64,000 nucleotides of DNA from Pseudomonadota bacterium (GCA_023439305.1 JAEXOO010000039.1:90719-154718); one strand, 5' to 3'; counted from the first letter of the stretch, positions 24,996-34,144 are shown. Made by a program: numbers and translations. The notes: generated by a model not told the origin, from the sequence alone.

Positions 24996-25940
24996 CTACA
25001 GAGCGCGACAGCCCTTGGGCAACTGGGCTTGCCTGACATAGGCGCGAACTTCGTCGGCCAAGGCGGCGGCGGCCGGCGTGGGTGTGTGATCCTGGTGGAA
25101 CATCAGGCACAGGGTGCGCACCAGTCTGGGGGCGCGCAGCAGCGAAAAGGACAGGCCCGGCACCAGCACGCGGTGTGCGGCCAGGGCCGGCAGCAGGGCG
25201 ATGGCCAGGCCGCTTTGCACCAGGGCGGCCTGCGACGTTGTGCTGGAGGCCTCGTAAAACGGCGCGGCCGCCTCCACGGGCAGGTCGGCCCGCGACTGCA
25301 GCACGGCCATGATGCCGGTTTCGTCCACGACGCCGACCAGCTTGCGATGCTGCAAGACTTTCCAGCTGACCGTGCCGCGTGCGTCCGGCCTGATCTGCTC
25401 GTCGTCGCTGCGGTACAGCACGCCGAACTGGTCTTCCAGCAGAGGCTGGCTGTCCAGCCCATGTACATCGGCCCAGGGGCTGGTCAGCCCGAAGTCCACG
25501 TCGCCAGCAGCGATCTGGCGTTGGATGCGTCCGGAGTTATCGTCGCGCAGATACAGGCGCACGGCTGGATGGCGCTGTGAAAACGTATAGGCGGCCGGCG
25601 CGATCAGGTCCGTGATGGCGGACGGAGCGGCGGCCACGCTGACGCGCCCGCTTTTCAGGGCGCCATAGCGCATGACATCGCCGATGGCGCCGTCGAAATC
25701 GGCCAGCAGGCGGGTGATGCGTGGCAGGAACTCCTGGCCGACTGGGGTCAGGGCGACGCGCCGGCTGGTACGCGAGAACAGCGGCGTGCTCAGGGCTGCT
25801 TCCAGTTGCTGGATCAGCCCTGTGACCGAGGATTGAGTCTGGAAAAGACGGCGGGCCGCATGGGTGAAACTGGCTTCCTGGGCCACGGCCACAAAGGCGT
25901 TCAGGTGTTTCAGCGTAATGTGCTTGGGCAGTCTATCCAT
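24996..25940 (-). CDS. LysR family transcriptional regulator
   Basis: 314-residue LysR-type regulator. The N-terminal helix-turn-helix (about residues 8-68) includes KHLNAFVAVAQEASFTHAAR and TPLFSRTSRRVALTPVGQEF; the C-terminal effector domain has the usual two-lobed substrate-binding organisation. It is divergent from the N-acyl-D-amino-acid deacylase operon, separated by an AT-rich region (25941-26046), and is the obvious regulator of that operon. The inducer is unknown. Confidence 0.94.
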   Translation of the reverse strand: MDRLPKHITLKHLNAFVAVAQEASFTHAARRLFQTQSSVTGLIQQLEAALSTPLFSRTSRRVALTPVGQEFLPRITRLLADFDGAIGDVMRYGALKSGRVSVAAAPSAITDLIAPAAYTFSQRHPAVRLYLRDDNSGRIQRQIAAGDVDFGLTSPWADVHGLDSQPLLEDQFGVLYRSDDEQIRPDARGTVSWKVLQHRKLVGVVDETGIMAVLQSRADLPVEAAAPFYEASSTTSQAALVQSGLAIALLPALAAHRVLVPGLSFSLLRAPRLVRTLCLMFHQDHTPTPAAAALADEVRAYVRQAQLPKGCRAL

Positions 25941-26046
25941 CTTAATTTGTGATCAATCCATTAACTTAAACAATTTTTAATATTAATCATGCCTTTGGAT
26001 AATACGCCCAACTCCCGTTTCCGTGGGGGGATTCGTGGAGAAGGGT
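25941..26046. promoter_or_regulatory. Divergent regulatory region, LysR / deacylase operon
   Basis: Short AT-rich region (core about 25945-25995, with ATTAACTTAAACAATTTTTA) between a LysR gene and the operon it faces. LysR proteins usually bind T-N11-A motifs in such regions, and several are possible here, but I cannot choose one. The ribosome site GGAGAAGGG precedes the deacylase ATG at 26047. Confidence 0.5.
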
Positions 26047-27531
26047 ATGCAGGCAGACGACCGCAGGCTGGACGTCAAGATCACTGATGGATGGATTGTG
26101 GATGGTACGGCGGCGCCGCGTTGGCGGGGCGACGTGGGCATCCGCGCCGGGCGCATCGTCGCTCTGGGTGATCTCAGCGCCTGGGCGGCCGAGCGCAGCC
26201 TGGATGCGCGCGGACAGGTAGTCGCGCCCGGATTTATCGACACCCACGGGCACGACGACTTGATGTTCATCGAAAAGCCTGCCCTGGACTGGAAAACCAG
26301 CCAGGGCATCACGACGGTGGTCGTGGGCAACTGCGGCGTCAGCGGCTTCCCCGCCCCGTTGCCCGGCAACTCCGCCGCGGCGCTGGCCTTGCTGGGCGAG
26401 TCGCCTCTGTTCGAGAGCATGGCCGTCTATGTGCAGGCCGTGCAGGCCTTGCGGCCCATGATCAATGTGGCGGCGCTGGTGGGCCATGCCAATCTGCGCA
26501 TGGCGGTAATGCAGGATCCCATGGCGACGCCGACGGCTGGTGAACAGGCCGCCATGGAAAGCTTGTTGGATCAAGCGTTGGAACAGGGCGCCGTGGGCTT
26601 TAGCACCGGCCTGGCCTATGAACCCGGCAGCATGGCCCGGCCGCAGGAGCTGGCAGGCCTGGCCCGGGTGGCGGCGGCGCGCGGTTCGCTGCATACCAGT
26701 CATATCCGCAATGAAGGCGATACGGTGGAGGAATCGGTGGACGAAGTGCTGGCCGTGGGCCGTCAGACCGATTGCGCGACGCTGGTGTCGCACCACAAAT
26801 GCATGCTGCCGGCCAACTGGGGCCGCAGTGACCGGACGCTGGCCAATATCGACCGCGCGCGTGCCGCCGGGCTGCAGGCTACGCTGGATATCTACCCCTA
26901 TTCGGGCAGCTCCACCATTCTGATTCCGGAACGGGCCCAGACGATTGATCGGATTCGCATCACGTGGTCCGATCCTCATCCCGAATGCAACGGCCAATAT
27001 CTGGCCGATATTGCCGAACAGTGGGGCTGTGATCGGGAGACTGCCGCCCGGCGCCTGCTGCCGGCCGGCGCGATCTACTTCGCCATGGACGAACAGGAAG
27101 TGCAGCGCATCTTTCGTCACCCCTGCTGCATGGTGGGCTCCGACGGCCTGCCGGCGGATGCACATCCGCACCCACGGCTGTGGGGCAGCTTTACCCGCAT
27201 TCTGGGGCGTTATGTGCGTGAGGACGGCCTGATGCCGCTGGAACAGGCTGTTGCCAAGATGACCTCGCTGCCGGCCTCGGTATTCGGCCTGAAGGACCGG
27301 GGCGCACTGACGGTCGGCGCGTGGGCGGACGTAGTCGTGTTCGATCCCGATACCGTGCAGGACTGCGCCACCTGGGAGCAGCCTACTCTGCCGTCGCAAG
27401 GCGTGCGGGCGGTGTATGTCAATGGCGTGCAGGTGCATCCCCAGGCTCCGCAACAACGGCCCGGCCAGGTGTTGAGCAGGGCCTTTCCCGCGCAGGCTCG
27501 CAGCCTGGCGGCACAGCAGGACCGGCCTTAG
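26047..27531 (+). CDS. N-acyl-D-amino-acid deacylase (D-aminoacylase family)
   Basis: 494-residue amidohydrolase-superfamily enzyme. Metal-site features: HxH at 67-69 (FIDTHGHDD), Cys96 (NCGVSG), His residues in HTSHIRNEG and SHHKC, and the catalytic Asp region SDGLPADAHPHPR. These match D-aminoacylases and N-acyl-D-Glu/Asp deacylases, which release D-amino acids from N-acylated forms. There is no signal peptide, so it acts in the cytoplasm. The start at 26047 is preferred over a GTG at 26023 because of the GGAGAAGGG ribosome site. First gene of a five-gene operon. Confidence 0.92.
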   Translation: MQADDRRLDVKITDGWIVDGTAAPRWRGDVGIRAGRIVALGDLSAWAAERSLDARGQVVAPGFIDTHGHDDLMFIEKPALDWKTSQGITTVVVGNCGVSGFPAPLPGNSAAALALLGESPLFESMAVYVQAVQALRPMINVAALVGHANLRMAVMQDPMATPTAGEQAAMESLLDQALEQGAVGFSTGLAYEPGSMARPQELAGLARVAAARGSLHTSHIRNEGDTVEESVDEVLAVGRQTDCATLVSHHKCMLPANWGRSDRTLANIDRARAAGLQATLDIYPYSGSSTILIPERAQTIDRIRITWSDPHPECNGQYLADIAEQWGCDRETAARRLLPAGAIYFAMDEQEVQRIFRHPCCMVGSDGLPADAHPHPRLWGSFTRILGRYVREDGLMPLEQAVAKMTSLPASVFGLKDRGALTVGAWADVVVFDPDTVQDCATWEQPTLPSQGVRAVYVNGVQVHPQAPQQRPGQVLSRAFPAQARSLAAQQDRP

Positions 27532-27656
27532 CCGGCGCCTGCTCCAGAAGAAAAGATTTGCTGCGTCCTGCTCGTCAAGACAGGTCGCGGCGCAGTGCAT
27601 CACAATAGGACCGGCTCCGTCATGGGCTGGTCCGGAAGGATCCTAAAGGAGACGTC

Positions 27657-29069
27657 ATGACCTTCACTTTGCAGCAAGCGCCCACTGGCAAGCGTAATGC
27701 AGCCATTGCGGTGTTTTTGATCGGGCTAGCCATCGCCCTCTATACTCATTTCTACCTGCCTGGCCAGACCTCGCTGTGGGGTCTGACGCCGGTCGTGGTG
27801 TTTGCCGTCATCGCCCTGTTGGGTGTGGACATTGTGCTGGCGACGATAGGCGCGATCGTTCTGGGCGCCATCATGACCAGCACTACGCCGATTGCCATGG
27901 GCAAGCTGCTGGCTGAATCGCTGGGCTCGTTCATCGCCGTGGTCGGTCTGATTATTGTGCTGGGCGCGGGTGTGGGCGAAGTCGCCTCCCGTACCGGGGC
28001 GGCCGAGCAGTTGGTGCGCGCCATCGTCAAGCGCATCGGCCTGTCGAATCCCGTCCGCGTGCGCCTGGGCATCATGGTAGCGTCCACCTTGATCTGCGGC
28101 GCGCTGGGCACGCTGGCCGGCGGCAACGCCATCATTGCCGCTGTGGTGATCCCGATCGCGGCGGCGGTGCGCCTGTCCCCGCCTGCGGTCGCCGCACTGT
28201 TCCAGAGTGCCGGCTCCGCCGGCCTGGTGCTGGGCCCGTTCACCCCCAACGTTGTGACCGTGACTGGTCTGACCGGCCTGAGCTACATGGACTACCTGAT
28301 GGTCGCGGGCCTGCCCATGGCGGCCGCCACCTTGTTGACCGGCTGGTTCATGTCGGGCCGTATCCAGAAGATGACGGCCAAGGATTTCCAGTACGAAGAA
28401 GCGGCGCAGGGTGCGGCGGCTTTCGATGTCAATGCCAAGGCGTCCCCCAAGGCTGTGCGCGCAGCCTGGGCGTTCTGCGCAACGATTGTGTCGCTGGCCG
28501 TGTTCGGCATCATGGCCAAGGCCGGCTTTGCCTACGCCATTATTGTGATGGTGTCCCTGGGCGCGGCCACTGGCCTGGCCGGCGGCATGGCGCCGCGCGA
28601 AATTTTGCAGGCCATGTATGCGGGCGCAGGCAAACTGATCTGGATTTTCTTCCTGTTCTGGCTGTTCAACCCGGTGCTGGTGCTGGTGGATCAGCTCAAT
28701 GCCTACCATGCCCTGCTGGATGCGGTGCAGCCCTACCTGCTGGGTATCAGCGGCGCGGCCCTGTGCATGATTATCGTGGGTTTCAACGTGGTGGGTCATA
28801 TTCCGGGCGCAGCGGTGGCGCAGATGACCTTTACCGCCAAGATTTTCGGCCCTGTGCTGGCGGCGGCCGGCGTGGGCCCCGCCGCCACTACGGCAGTGAT
28901 CCTGGGCAGTTCGCAGATCGACTGGTTCGGCCCGTTTCCGTCGTCCGACATGTTCGGTCAGATGGGTCTGGCCCGGTCTACGCAGCTCAAGTACATGCTG
29001 TATAACGGCTGGGCGGTCATGGCCATCAACCTGCTGATGTTCGCAGGCCTGTTCATGATCCTGAACTGA
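27657..29069 (+). CDS. Ion-transporter-superfamily permease (Na+/H+ antiporter-like)
   Basis: 470-residue integral membrane protein with about twelve helices. Re-entrant-loop-like segments are seen ([19 protein letters not shown], and [20 protein letters not shown]). This composition fits the ion transporter superfamily, which includes organic-anion importers, but the exact family is uncertain. Placed between two amide hydrolase genes, it most likely imports the operon's substrate. A GGAG ribosome site (CTAAAGGAGACGTC) precedes the ATG. The 125-base gap before it holds no other gene. Confidence 0.8.
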   Translation: MTFTLQQAPTGKRNAAIAVFLIGLAIALYTHFYLPGQTSLWGLTPVVVFAVIALLGVDIVLATIGAIVLGAIMTSTTPIAMGKLLAESLGSFIAVVGLIIVLGAGVGEVASRTGAAEQLVRAIVKRIGLSNPVRVRLGIMVASTLICGALGTLAGGNAIIAAVVIPIAAAVRLSPPAVAALFQSAGSAGLVLGPFTPNVVTVTGLTGLSYMDYLMVAGLPMAAATLLTGWFMSGRIQKMTAKDFQYEEAAQGAAAFDVNAKASPKAVRAAWAFCATIVSLAVFGIMAKAGFAYAIIVMVSLGAATGLAGGMAPREILQAMYAGAGKLIWIFFLFWLFNPVLVLVDQLNAYHALLDAVQPYLLGISGAALCMIIVGFNVVGHIPGAAVAQMTFTAKIFGPVLAAAGVGPAATTAVILGSSQIDWFGPFPSSDMFGQMGLARSTQLKYMLYNGWAVMAINLLMFAGLFMILN

Positions 29070-29086
29070 CGGGAAAGGAGAGCGGC

Positions 29087-29932
29087 ATGTTCACTCTGGG
29101 AAGCAAGACACTGGATGCGACTATGCTGCGCGAGCGGCTGCAGGACAGCCTGGAGCCGCTGTTGAGCCGGAATCCGGCGCGCATCTCCATGGCGGTACGC
29201 ACCCTGGACGGGGAAAGCCTGTTCGATTGGCTGGCGCAGCGCGTCATGCCGTCGGCCAGCCTGATCAAGGTGCCCATGCTGCTGTGTCTGTTGGACGAGG
29301 TGGCGCAGGGCCGCTTGGCCCTGGAAGATTCGTGCGCCTTGCCCGCATCCGGGCGCGCGGGCGGCACCGGTATTTTGAGCCAGTTGCCCAGTGTGCAGGC
29401 GATGACGCTGCGTGAACTGGCCCACCTGATGATCGTGCTGAGCGATAACGTCGCCACCAATGCCTTGATCGATTTGCTGGGGATGGAGCGCATCAATCAG
29501 TGGTGCCGCCAGGCGGGGCTGCTGCATACCGACCTGCAGCGCCACATGATGGACGTCCAGGCCCGCGCTCAGGGCAAAGACAACTGGACCAGCGCCGCCG
29601 ACGCCTGCGCCACACTGGTCTATCTGTTGCATTCGCCCACCTTGCCCGAGGCCCTGCGCCAGGAGGGCGTGCAGATGCTGGCGGACCAGCGCGAGCGCGC
29701 CCACTTCGCCGCCAAGATGCCGCCCGAGGCGGAGCTGGCGCACAAGACCGGCTCCTTGCCGGGGCTGCGCCACGACGCCGGCATCCTGACTGTGGACGGA
29801 CGCAGTGTCGTTCTGGCGGTGTTGGCCGATGGTTTTACCGATGATCGCACCCGCAGCACGTTGTACGGAGGCGAAGGCGCTGTGGCGCTGGCGGGCTTGG
29901 CCGCCTGTGTCGCCCAGGTGTTGCAGGCCTGA
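29087..29932 (+). CDS. Class A beta-lactamase-fold serine hydrolase (cytoplasmic)
   Basis: 281-residue protein of the beta-lactamase/transpeptidase fold. Motif 1 SxxK is S58-L-I-K61, motif 2 SDN is 119-121 and motif 3 KTG is 220-222. The Glu166-type ExxLN omega-loop motif of true class A beta-lactamases is not present (the region reads ARAQGKDNWTSAAD), and there is no signal peptide. It is therefore unlikely to be an antibiotic-resistance enzyme; an amidase, lactamase or peptidase acting inside the cell on the operon's substrate is more likely. It starts 17 bases after the permease gene, with AAAGGAGAG as ribosome site. Confidence 0.85.
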   Translation: MFTLGSKTLDATMLRERLQDSLEPLLSRNPARISMAVRTLDGESLFDWLAQRVMPSASLIKVPMLLCLLDEVAQGRLALEDSCALPASGRAGGTGILSQLPSVQAMTLRELAHLMIVLSDNVATNALIDLLGMERINQWCRQAGLLHTDLQRHMMDVQARAQGKDNWTSAADACATLVYLLHSPTLPEALRQEGVQMLADQRERAHFAAKMPPEAELAHKTGSLPGLRHDAGILTVDGRSVVLAVLADGFTDDRTRSTLYGGEGAVALAGLAACVAQVLQA

Positions 29933-29988
29933 TCCAGGCCGTTTTGAGTCGGCCCGGCGCCCTGCCGGGCCAGGAAGAAGGAAATACG

Positions 29989-30813
29989 ATGTCTACGACA
30001 CGCGTGGCCCTGGTCCAGCTGGACAGCGGCCGTGATCGCAAGGCCAATCTGGCGCAGATCGAGCACTGGGTGCTGGCGGCGGCCAAGGATGGCGCGCAAC
30101 TGATCATCACCCCTGAATACAGCGATGTGCGCGGCGATACCGAATGGCTGCAACAGAACGCCACCCCTATCCCGGGCCTGGTCACCGACCATATGGCCGA
30201 TCTGGCGCGGCGCACAGGCGCCTGGATCCACATGGGCTCCATGCATGAGCGCCGATCCGATGATCATCGATTGGGCAATACCGGCCTGACTTTTGCACCG
30301 GATGGCGCTATTGCAGCGCAATATCGCAAGGTCCATTTGTATGACGCCGTGGTCAACGGGCTGGAATACCGGGAGTCGGATGATTTCTGCCACGGCGACC
30401 ATTTGCAGACAGTGGCCGTGGGCGAACTGACCCTGGGCCTGAGCATTTGCTATGACTTGCGCTTTGCCGAGCTGTTTCGCAGCTTGCGTGCGCACGGCGC
30501 CAATGTGTTGGTGGTGCCTGCCGCCTTCAATTGGCATACGGGGCGTGATCATTGGGAAGTCCTGCTGCGCGCCCGCGCCATCGAGAACCAGTGCTACGTC
30601 CTGGCGGCTGCCCAGATCGGTGGTCCCGGCCCAGCCATGCCGTGCCTGGGGCGCAGCATGATCATCGATCCTTGGGGCACGGTGCTGGCCTGCATGCCCG
30701 ACCACGCCGGCTATATCTGCGCGGACCTGGATCCGGCGCGTGTATCGCGCCTGCGTGAATCGTTGCCGGCCTGGAGCCATCGTCGCGGCGATTTGTACCC
30801 TATTGCCCCTTGA
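29989..30813 (+). CDS. Carbon-nitrogen hydrolase (nitrilase superfamily)
   Basis: 274-residue amidase of the nitrilase superfamily. The catalytic Glu-Lys-Cys triad is Glu43 (IITPEYSD), Lys114 (QYRKVHLYD) and Cys154 (LSICYDLRF). Such enzymes hydrolyse omega-amides, carbamoyl amides or deaminated glutathione, and this length and pattern fit the omega-amidase/carbamoylase groups. No signal peptide. The start at 29989 follows AGGAAGAAGG. It lies between the serine hydrolase and the formylglutamate-type hydrolase, 56 and 18 bases away. Confidence 0.92.
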   Translation: MSTTRVALVQLDSGRDRKANLAQIEHWVLAAAKDGAQLIITPEYSDVRGDTEWLQQNATPIPGLVTDHMADLARRTGAWIHMGSMHERRSDDHRLGNTGLTFAPDGAIAAQYRKVHLYDAVVNGLEYRESDDFCHGDHLQTVAVGELTLGLSICYDLRFAELFRSLRAHGANVLVVPAAFNWHTGRDHWEVLLRARAIENQCYVLAAAQIGGPGPAMPCLGRSMIIDPWGTVLACMPDHAGYICADLDPARVSRLRESLPAWSHRRGDLYPIAP

Positions 30814-30831
30814 TACTGCCGGAGACTGCCC

Positions 30832-31635
30832 ATGACCGCACCTGCCGTCTTTGATTTTCATCCCGGCACCGCACCGTTGCTGATCTCCATGCCGCATGCC
30901 GGAACGTACGTGCCGCCGGAAGTGGCGGTGCGTTTCACCGAGTCGGCGCGTCCGGTGCCCGATACCGATTGGCATCTGCCGCGCCTGTATGCCTGCGCCC
31001 GCGAGCTGGGCGCGTCGGTGCTGGCGGCCAATTATTCGCGGTTCGTGGTGGATCAGAACCGCCCGCCCGACAATACCAGTCTCTACCCGGGGCAAAGCGT
31101 TACCGGCTTGTGCCCGCTGGATACCTTTGACGACGAGCCGGTGTATCAGTCCGGGCAGGCTCCTGACGAGCAGGAAGTGGCGCGGCGCCGCGAGACGATC
31201 TGGAGGCCTTACCACCGCCAGCTCGAGCAGGAATTGATGCGCCTGACGGCGGAGCATGGCCGGGTCGTGCTTTGGGATGCCCATTCGATCCGCTCGGTGG
31301 TGCCGCGTTTTTTCGAAGGTCGCCTGCCTGACCTGAACTTTGGCACCGTAGACGGCGCAAGCTGCGATTCCGCCCTGAGCGCCCGCCTGATGGCGGCGGC
31401 GCAGGCTGACGGGCGTTACAGCAGTGTGCTTAATGGCCGCTTCAAGGGCGGCTATATCACGCGCCATTATGGCCGGCCCGATCAGAACGTTCATGCCATC
31501 CAGTTGGAAATGGCGCAATGCTGCTATATGCAGGAACAGTGGCCCTTCGATTACCAGGAAGAATCCGCCCGTCGTGTGCAGCCGCTGATCGAGCGTTTGC
31601 TGCGCGAAGCGCTGGCCTTCGCGGCGCAGTCCTGA
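30832..31635 (+). CDS. N-formylglutamate amidohydrolase family protein
   Basis: 267-residue zinc-type amidohydrolase resembling HutG N-formylglutamate deformylase. The family blocks appear in order: LISMPHAGTYVP, PDTDWHLPRLY, VDQNRPPDNTSLYPGQ, LWDAHSIRS, then a GRFKGGYITRHYG segment. HutG removes formate from N-formyl-L-glutamate in histidine degradation, but no other hut gene is nearby. Here it ends an operon of other amide hydrolases, so a different N-formyl or N-acyl amino acid is a reasonable alternative substrate. Confidence 0.9.
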   Translation: MTAPAVFDFHPGTAPLLISMPHAGTYVPPEVAVRFTESARPVPDTDWHLPRLYACARELGASVLAANYSRFVVDQNRPPDNTSLYPGQSVTGLCPLDTFDDEPVYQSGQAPDEQEVARRRETIWRPYHRQLEQELMRLTAEHGRVVLWDAHSIRSVVPRFFEGRLPDLNFGTVDGASCDSALSARLMAAAQADGRYSSVLNGRFKGGYITRHYGRPDQNVHAIQLEMAQCCYMQEQWPFDYQEESARRVQPLIERLLREALAFAAQS

Positions 31636-31703
31636 GCGTGGCGTGCCCCGGACCGCATGGTCGGGGCGCTACACTATCGCCTGGGCCGCATGGCGGCGAA
31701 GCG

Positions 31704-32561
31704 ATGGAAACGATGGATACTCATACTCCGCCCTTGTTCGGGCGACTCTGCTGTCCGCTGGATGGATTGCCTCTGGGGTTGCAGGCGCGCAGCTGGCGCT
31801 GCCCGTCGGGGCACACATTCGATATGGCCAGCCAGGGCTATGTCAATCTTTTGCCGGTGCAGAACAAGCGCTCGCGTGATCCTGGCGACAGCAAGGAAAT
31901 GGTGGCCGCGCGTCGCCGTTACCTGGAGTCCGGCGTGTATGCGCCCATTGCCGATGGCGTCGCCCGGGTGCTGACGGACAGCCTGGAGGGGCAGGCGCCT
32001 TACGCTTGTCTGGACGCTGGCTGTGGCGAGGGCTATTACCTGCGCCGCTTGCAGGAGCGGGGCACGCGCAATGAGCTGGCCCTGATCGGCTTGGATATCT
32101 CAAAATGGGCGGTCATGGCCGCAGCGCGCAGTTCGCCCGGCATGCGCTGGCTGGTGGGCAGCAATGCGCACTTGCCGGTGCCGGATGCCAGCCTAGACGC
32201 GGTGATCTGCATGTTCGGCTTTCCCGTCTATGCCGAGTTCCTGCGTGTGCTCAAACCCGGCGGCCTGCTGGTGCAGGTGGAAGCCGGCACAGACCATCTG
32301 GTGCAGTTGCGCCGCATCATCTACCCCAGTCTGAAAGACGAGAAGCCGGCGCCCGGCGGCGCGCCGGAAGGCTTCGGCCAGGAGACCAATGAGCGTCTTT
32401 CCTTTGACTTTGCGCTGGAATCCCAGGAGCAGATCGCCGACCTGTTGCTGATGACCCCACACCTGTTCCGCGCCAGTGCGCAGGGCCTGGAGCAGGCACG
32501 CGCGTTGACGCGCCTGGACCTGACGGCCGATATACGCCTGAGTGTCAGCCGCCGCCTGTAG
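31704..32561 (+). CDS. rlmA: 23S rRNA guanine N1-methyltransferase, RlmA type
   Basis: 285-residue SAM-dependent methyltransferase close to E. coli RlmA, which methylates G745 of 23S rRNA. An N-terminal zinc-ribbon-like part reads CCPLDG...CPSGHTFD, followed by GYVNLLPVQNKRSRDPGDSK, almost identical to E. coli. The SAM motif is LDAGCGEGYYLRRL. Of the four zinc ligands, Cys17, Cys33 and His37 align, but the second Cys is Asp20. An alternative ATG lies at 31713. It overlaps no neighbour and is convergent with the diguanylate cyclase gene, five bases away. Confidence 0.88.
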   Translation: METMDTHTPPLFGRLCCPLDGLPLGLQARSWRCPSGHTFDMASQGYVNLLPVQNKRSRDPGDSKEMVAARRRYLESGVYAPIADGVARVLTDSLEGQAPYACLDAGCGEGYYLRRLQERGTRNELALIGLDISKWAVMAAARSSPGMRWLVGSNAHLPVPDASLDAVICMFGFPVYAEFLRVLKPGGLLVQVEAGTDHLVQLRRIIYPSLKDEKPAPGGAPEGFGQETNERLSFDFALESQEQIADLLLMTPHLFRASAQGLEQARALTRLDLTADIRLSVSRRL

Positions 32562-32566
32562 GCGGC

Positions 32567-34144
32567 TCAGTCGTCTTTGAGGGGGCGTTCGGGCAGTCCG
32601 GCGATTTCTACGCGGTTGCGACCGTTGCGTTTGGCATCATACAGGGCCTGGTCGGCCTGCTTGAGCACGTCGGCTTGTTCAGGGGCGTGTATCGGCCAGT
32701 GGGCCACGCCGATGGAAATGGTGATGTTCTCGCCCGTGGGACTGGCCGTATGGGCGACCAGGTTGCGCAGGCGCTCGGCCAGTTGAGCCGCCTGGTCGAT
32801 ATTCTGATTGGGCAGCAGAATGCTGAATTCTTCTCCGCCTGCGCGGCAGACCACGTCGGTATCGCGTGTGCAGGCGCGCATGGTGTCGGACAGGAAGCGC
32901 AAGACCAGGTCGCCGGCATCATGTCCGTACGTGTCGTTGACCAGCTTGAAGTGATCGATGTCGCAGGCCAGCACGGCAAACGGAATATCCGCTTCTTTCC
33001 ATTGCTGCAGGGCCGAGGCCATGCCGCGCCGGTTCATCAGGCCGGTCAGGGGGTCGGTATTGCGCTCCTGGTCCATGACGCCGATCTTGCGGTTCAGCTT
33101 CTTGAGCCCGATCAGCATGGCCAGCTTGATCTGGCGGGCTTCGAAATACCAGGCATGGACCTGCTCGATGCGTCCGCTGGCGCTGGGCGAATCCCAGTGA
33201 GGAGCTGTGCGCGCCAGCTTGCGCAGCGGCTTGGCGATCAACAGGGCCAGCATCCAGATCATGACCAGCACCACCAGAAAGAACGGAATCGTATTGCGCA
33301 GCACTTTGGCCAGCAGTGTGTCCAGCTCGTCCAGCACCACGTGGGTGGGACGCTGCACGACCACGCCCCACTGGATGTCTCCGGCGGGCGCATAGCCGGT
33401 CAGCATGCCCACGCCTTGGGTATTGATCAGCGACATGGCGCTGGCCTGGCCCTGGACAACGGAGTCGATGGCAGGATTGCCGTGCACGATCTGACCCACG
33501 CGACTGCGGTCCTGGTGATAGATCAGGCGCTTATCCTTGTCCACCACGTAGATTTGCGATCCGTCCCGGTAAAAGTGCTCGCCCAGCAGCGTGTTCAGGC
33601 TGTTGGGTTCATGCAGATAAATCGTGCCGCCCACCAGGCCGACATAGTCCCCCTTGGCATCCACGATGGGGTGCGACAGGAAAATCAGCAGGCGCCCCGT
33701 GCCCGATACATAGGGTTGGCTGACGCGGGGCATTTTTGCGGCCAGCGCCTGGCGCGTGCCGTCGCTGGCCAGCGTCGTGCCCAGCAGTCCAAGGTCGGGT
33801 GGGGAGTTGGCCAGCACCCTGCCTTCTTCGTCCAGGATCAGCACCGAGTTGAAGCTGTTGTTCTGCTCCTTCAGGCGGTGGGACTCCGCTTTGAGCTGCC
33901 AGGGCTGGTGCATGCTCAGGGACAGCACACGGGCGCTGTAGGCCAGCTGCTGTTGCAAGGTGTCGATGAATTCATCCGTGCTGCTGGCCAGCTTCAGCGC
34001 GTAGGCCCGGTTGTTTTCCAGGGATTGCTCGATCAGGATGGAGCGCTCCGCTGCATAGGCGCCATACAGGGTGTAACCCAGGGTCAGCAGACTGCTGGAA
34101 GTGGCCAGCAGCAGGATCAGCCGGCGCAGGTCAACAAAAAACAT
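32567..34144 (-). CDS. Membrane diguanylate cyclase (dCache-GGDEF)
   Basis: 525-residue c-di-GMP synthase. A membrane helix at about 8-28 is followed by a large periplasmic double-Cache-type sensor (about 30-285), a second helix (about 288-312), a short HAMP-like linker, and a GGDEF domain. The active-site loop is GGEEF at 436-440, and an intact product-inhibition I-site RDTD lies at 427-430, exactly five residues before it. It therefore looks catalytically active and feedback-inhibited. It is divergent from acnA, with a candidate promoter at 34213-34239. Confidence 0.94.
   Translation of the reverse strand: MFFVDLRRLILLLATSSSLLTLGYTLYGAYAAERSILIEQSLENNRAYALKLASSTDEFIDTLQQQLAYSARVLSLSMHQPWQLKAESHRLKEQNNSFNSVLILDEEGRVLANSPPDLGLLGTTLASDGTRQALAAKMPRVSQPYVSGTGRLLIFLSHPIVDAKGDYVGLVGGTIYLHEPNSLNTLLGEHFYRDGSQIYVVDKDKRLIYHQDRSRVGQIVHGNPAIDSVVQGQASAMSLINTQGVGMLTGYAPAGDIQWGVVVQRPTHVVLDELDTLLAKVLRNTIPFFLVVLVMIWMLALLIAKPLRKLARTAPHWDSPSASGRIEQVHAWYFEARQIKLAMLIGLKKLNRKIGVMDQERNTDPLTGLMNRRGMASALQQWKEADIPFAVLACDIDHFKLVNDTYGHDAGDLVLRFLSDTMRACTRDTDVVCRAGGEEFSILLPNQNIDQAAQLAERLRNLVAHTASPTGENITISIGVAHWPIHAPEQADVLKQADQALYDAKRNGRNRVEIAGLPERPLKDD

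Noticed and set aside
29087..29932. Annotation as an antibiotic-resistance class A beta-lactamase
   Set aside because: No signal peptide and no Glu166-type motif, and the gene sits inside a catabolic operon. A resistance call would over-interpret the shared SxxK/SDN/KTG motifs.
29620..31518. 632-codon minus-strand open frame opposite three hydrolase genes
   Set aside because: Spans three well-supported plus-strand genes and their junctions. Composition is Arg/His/Gln-rich with no family features.
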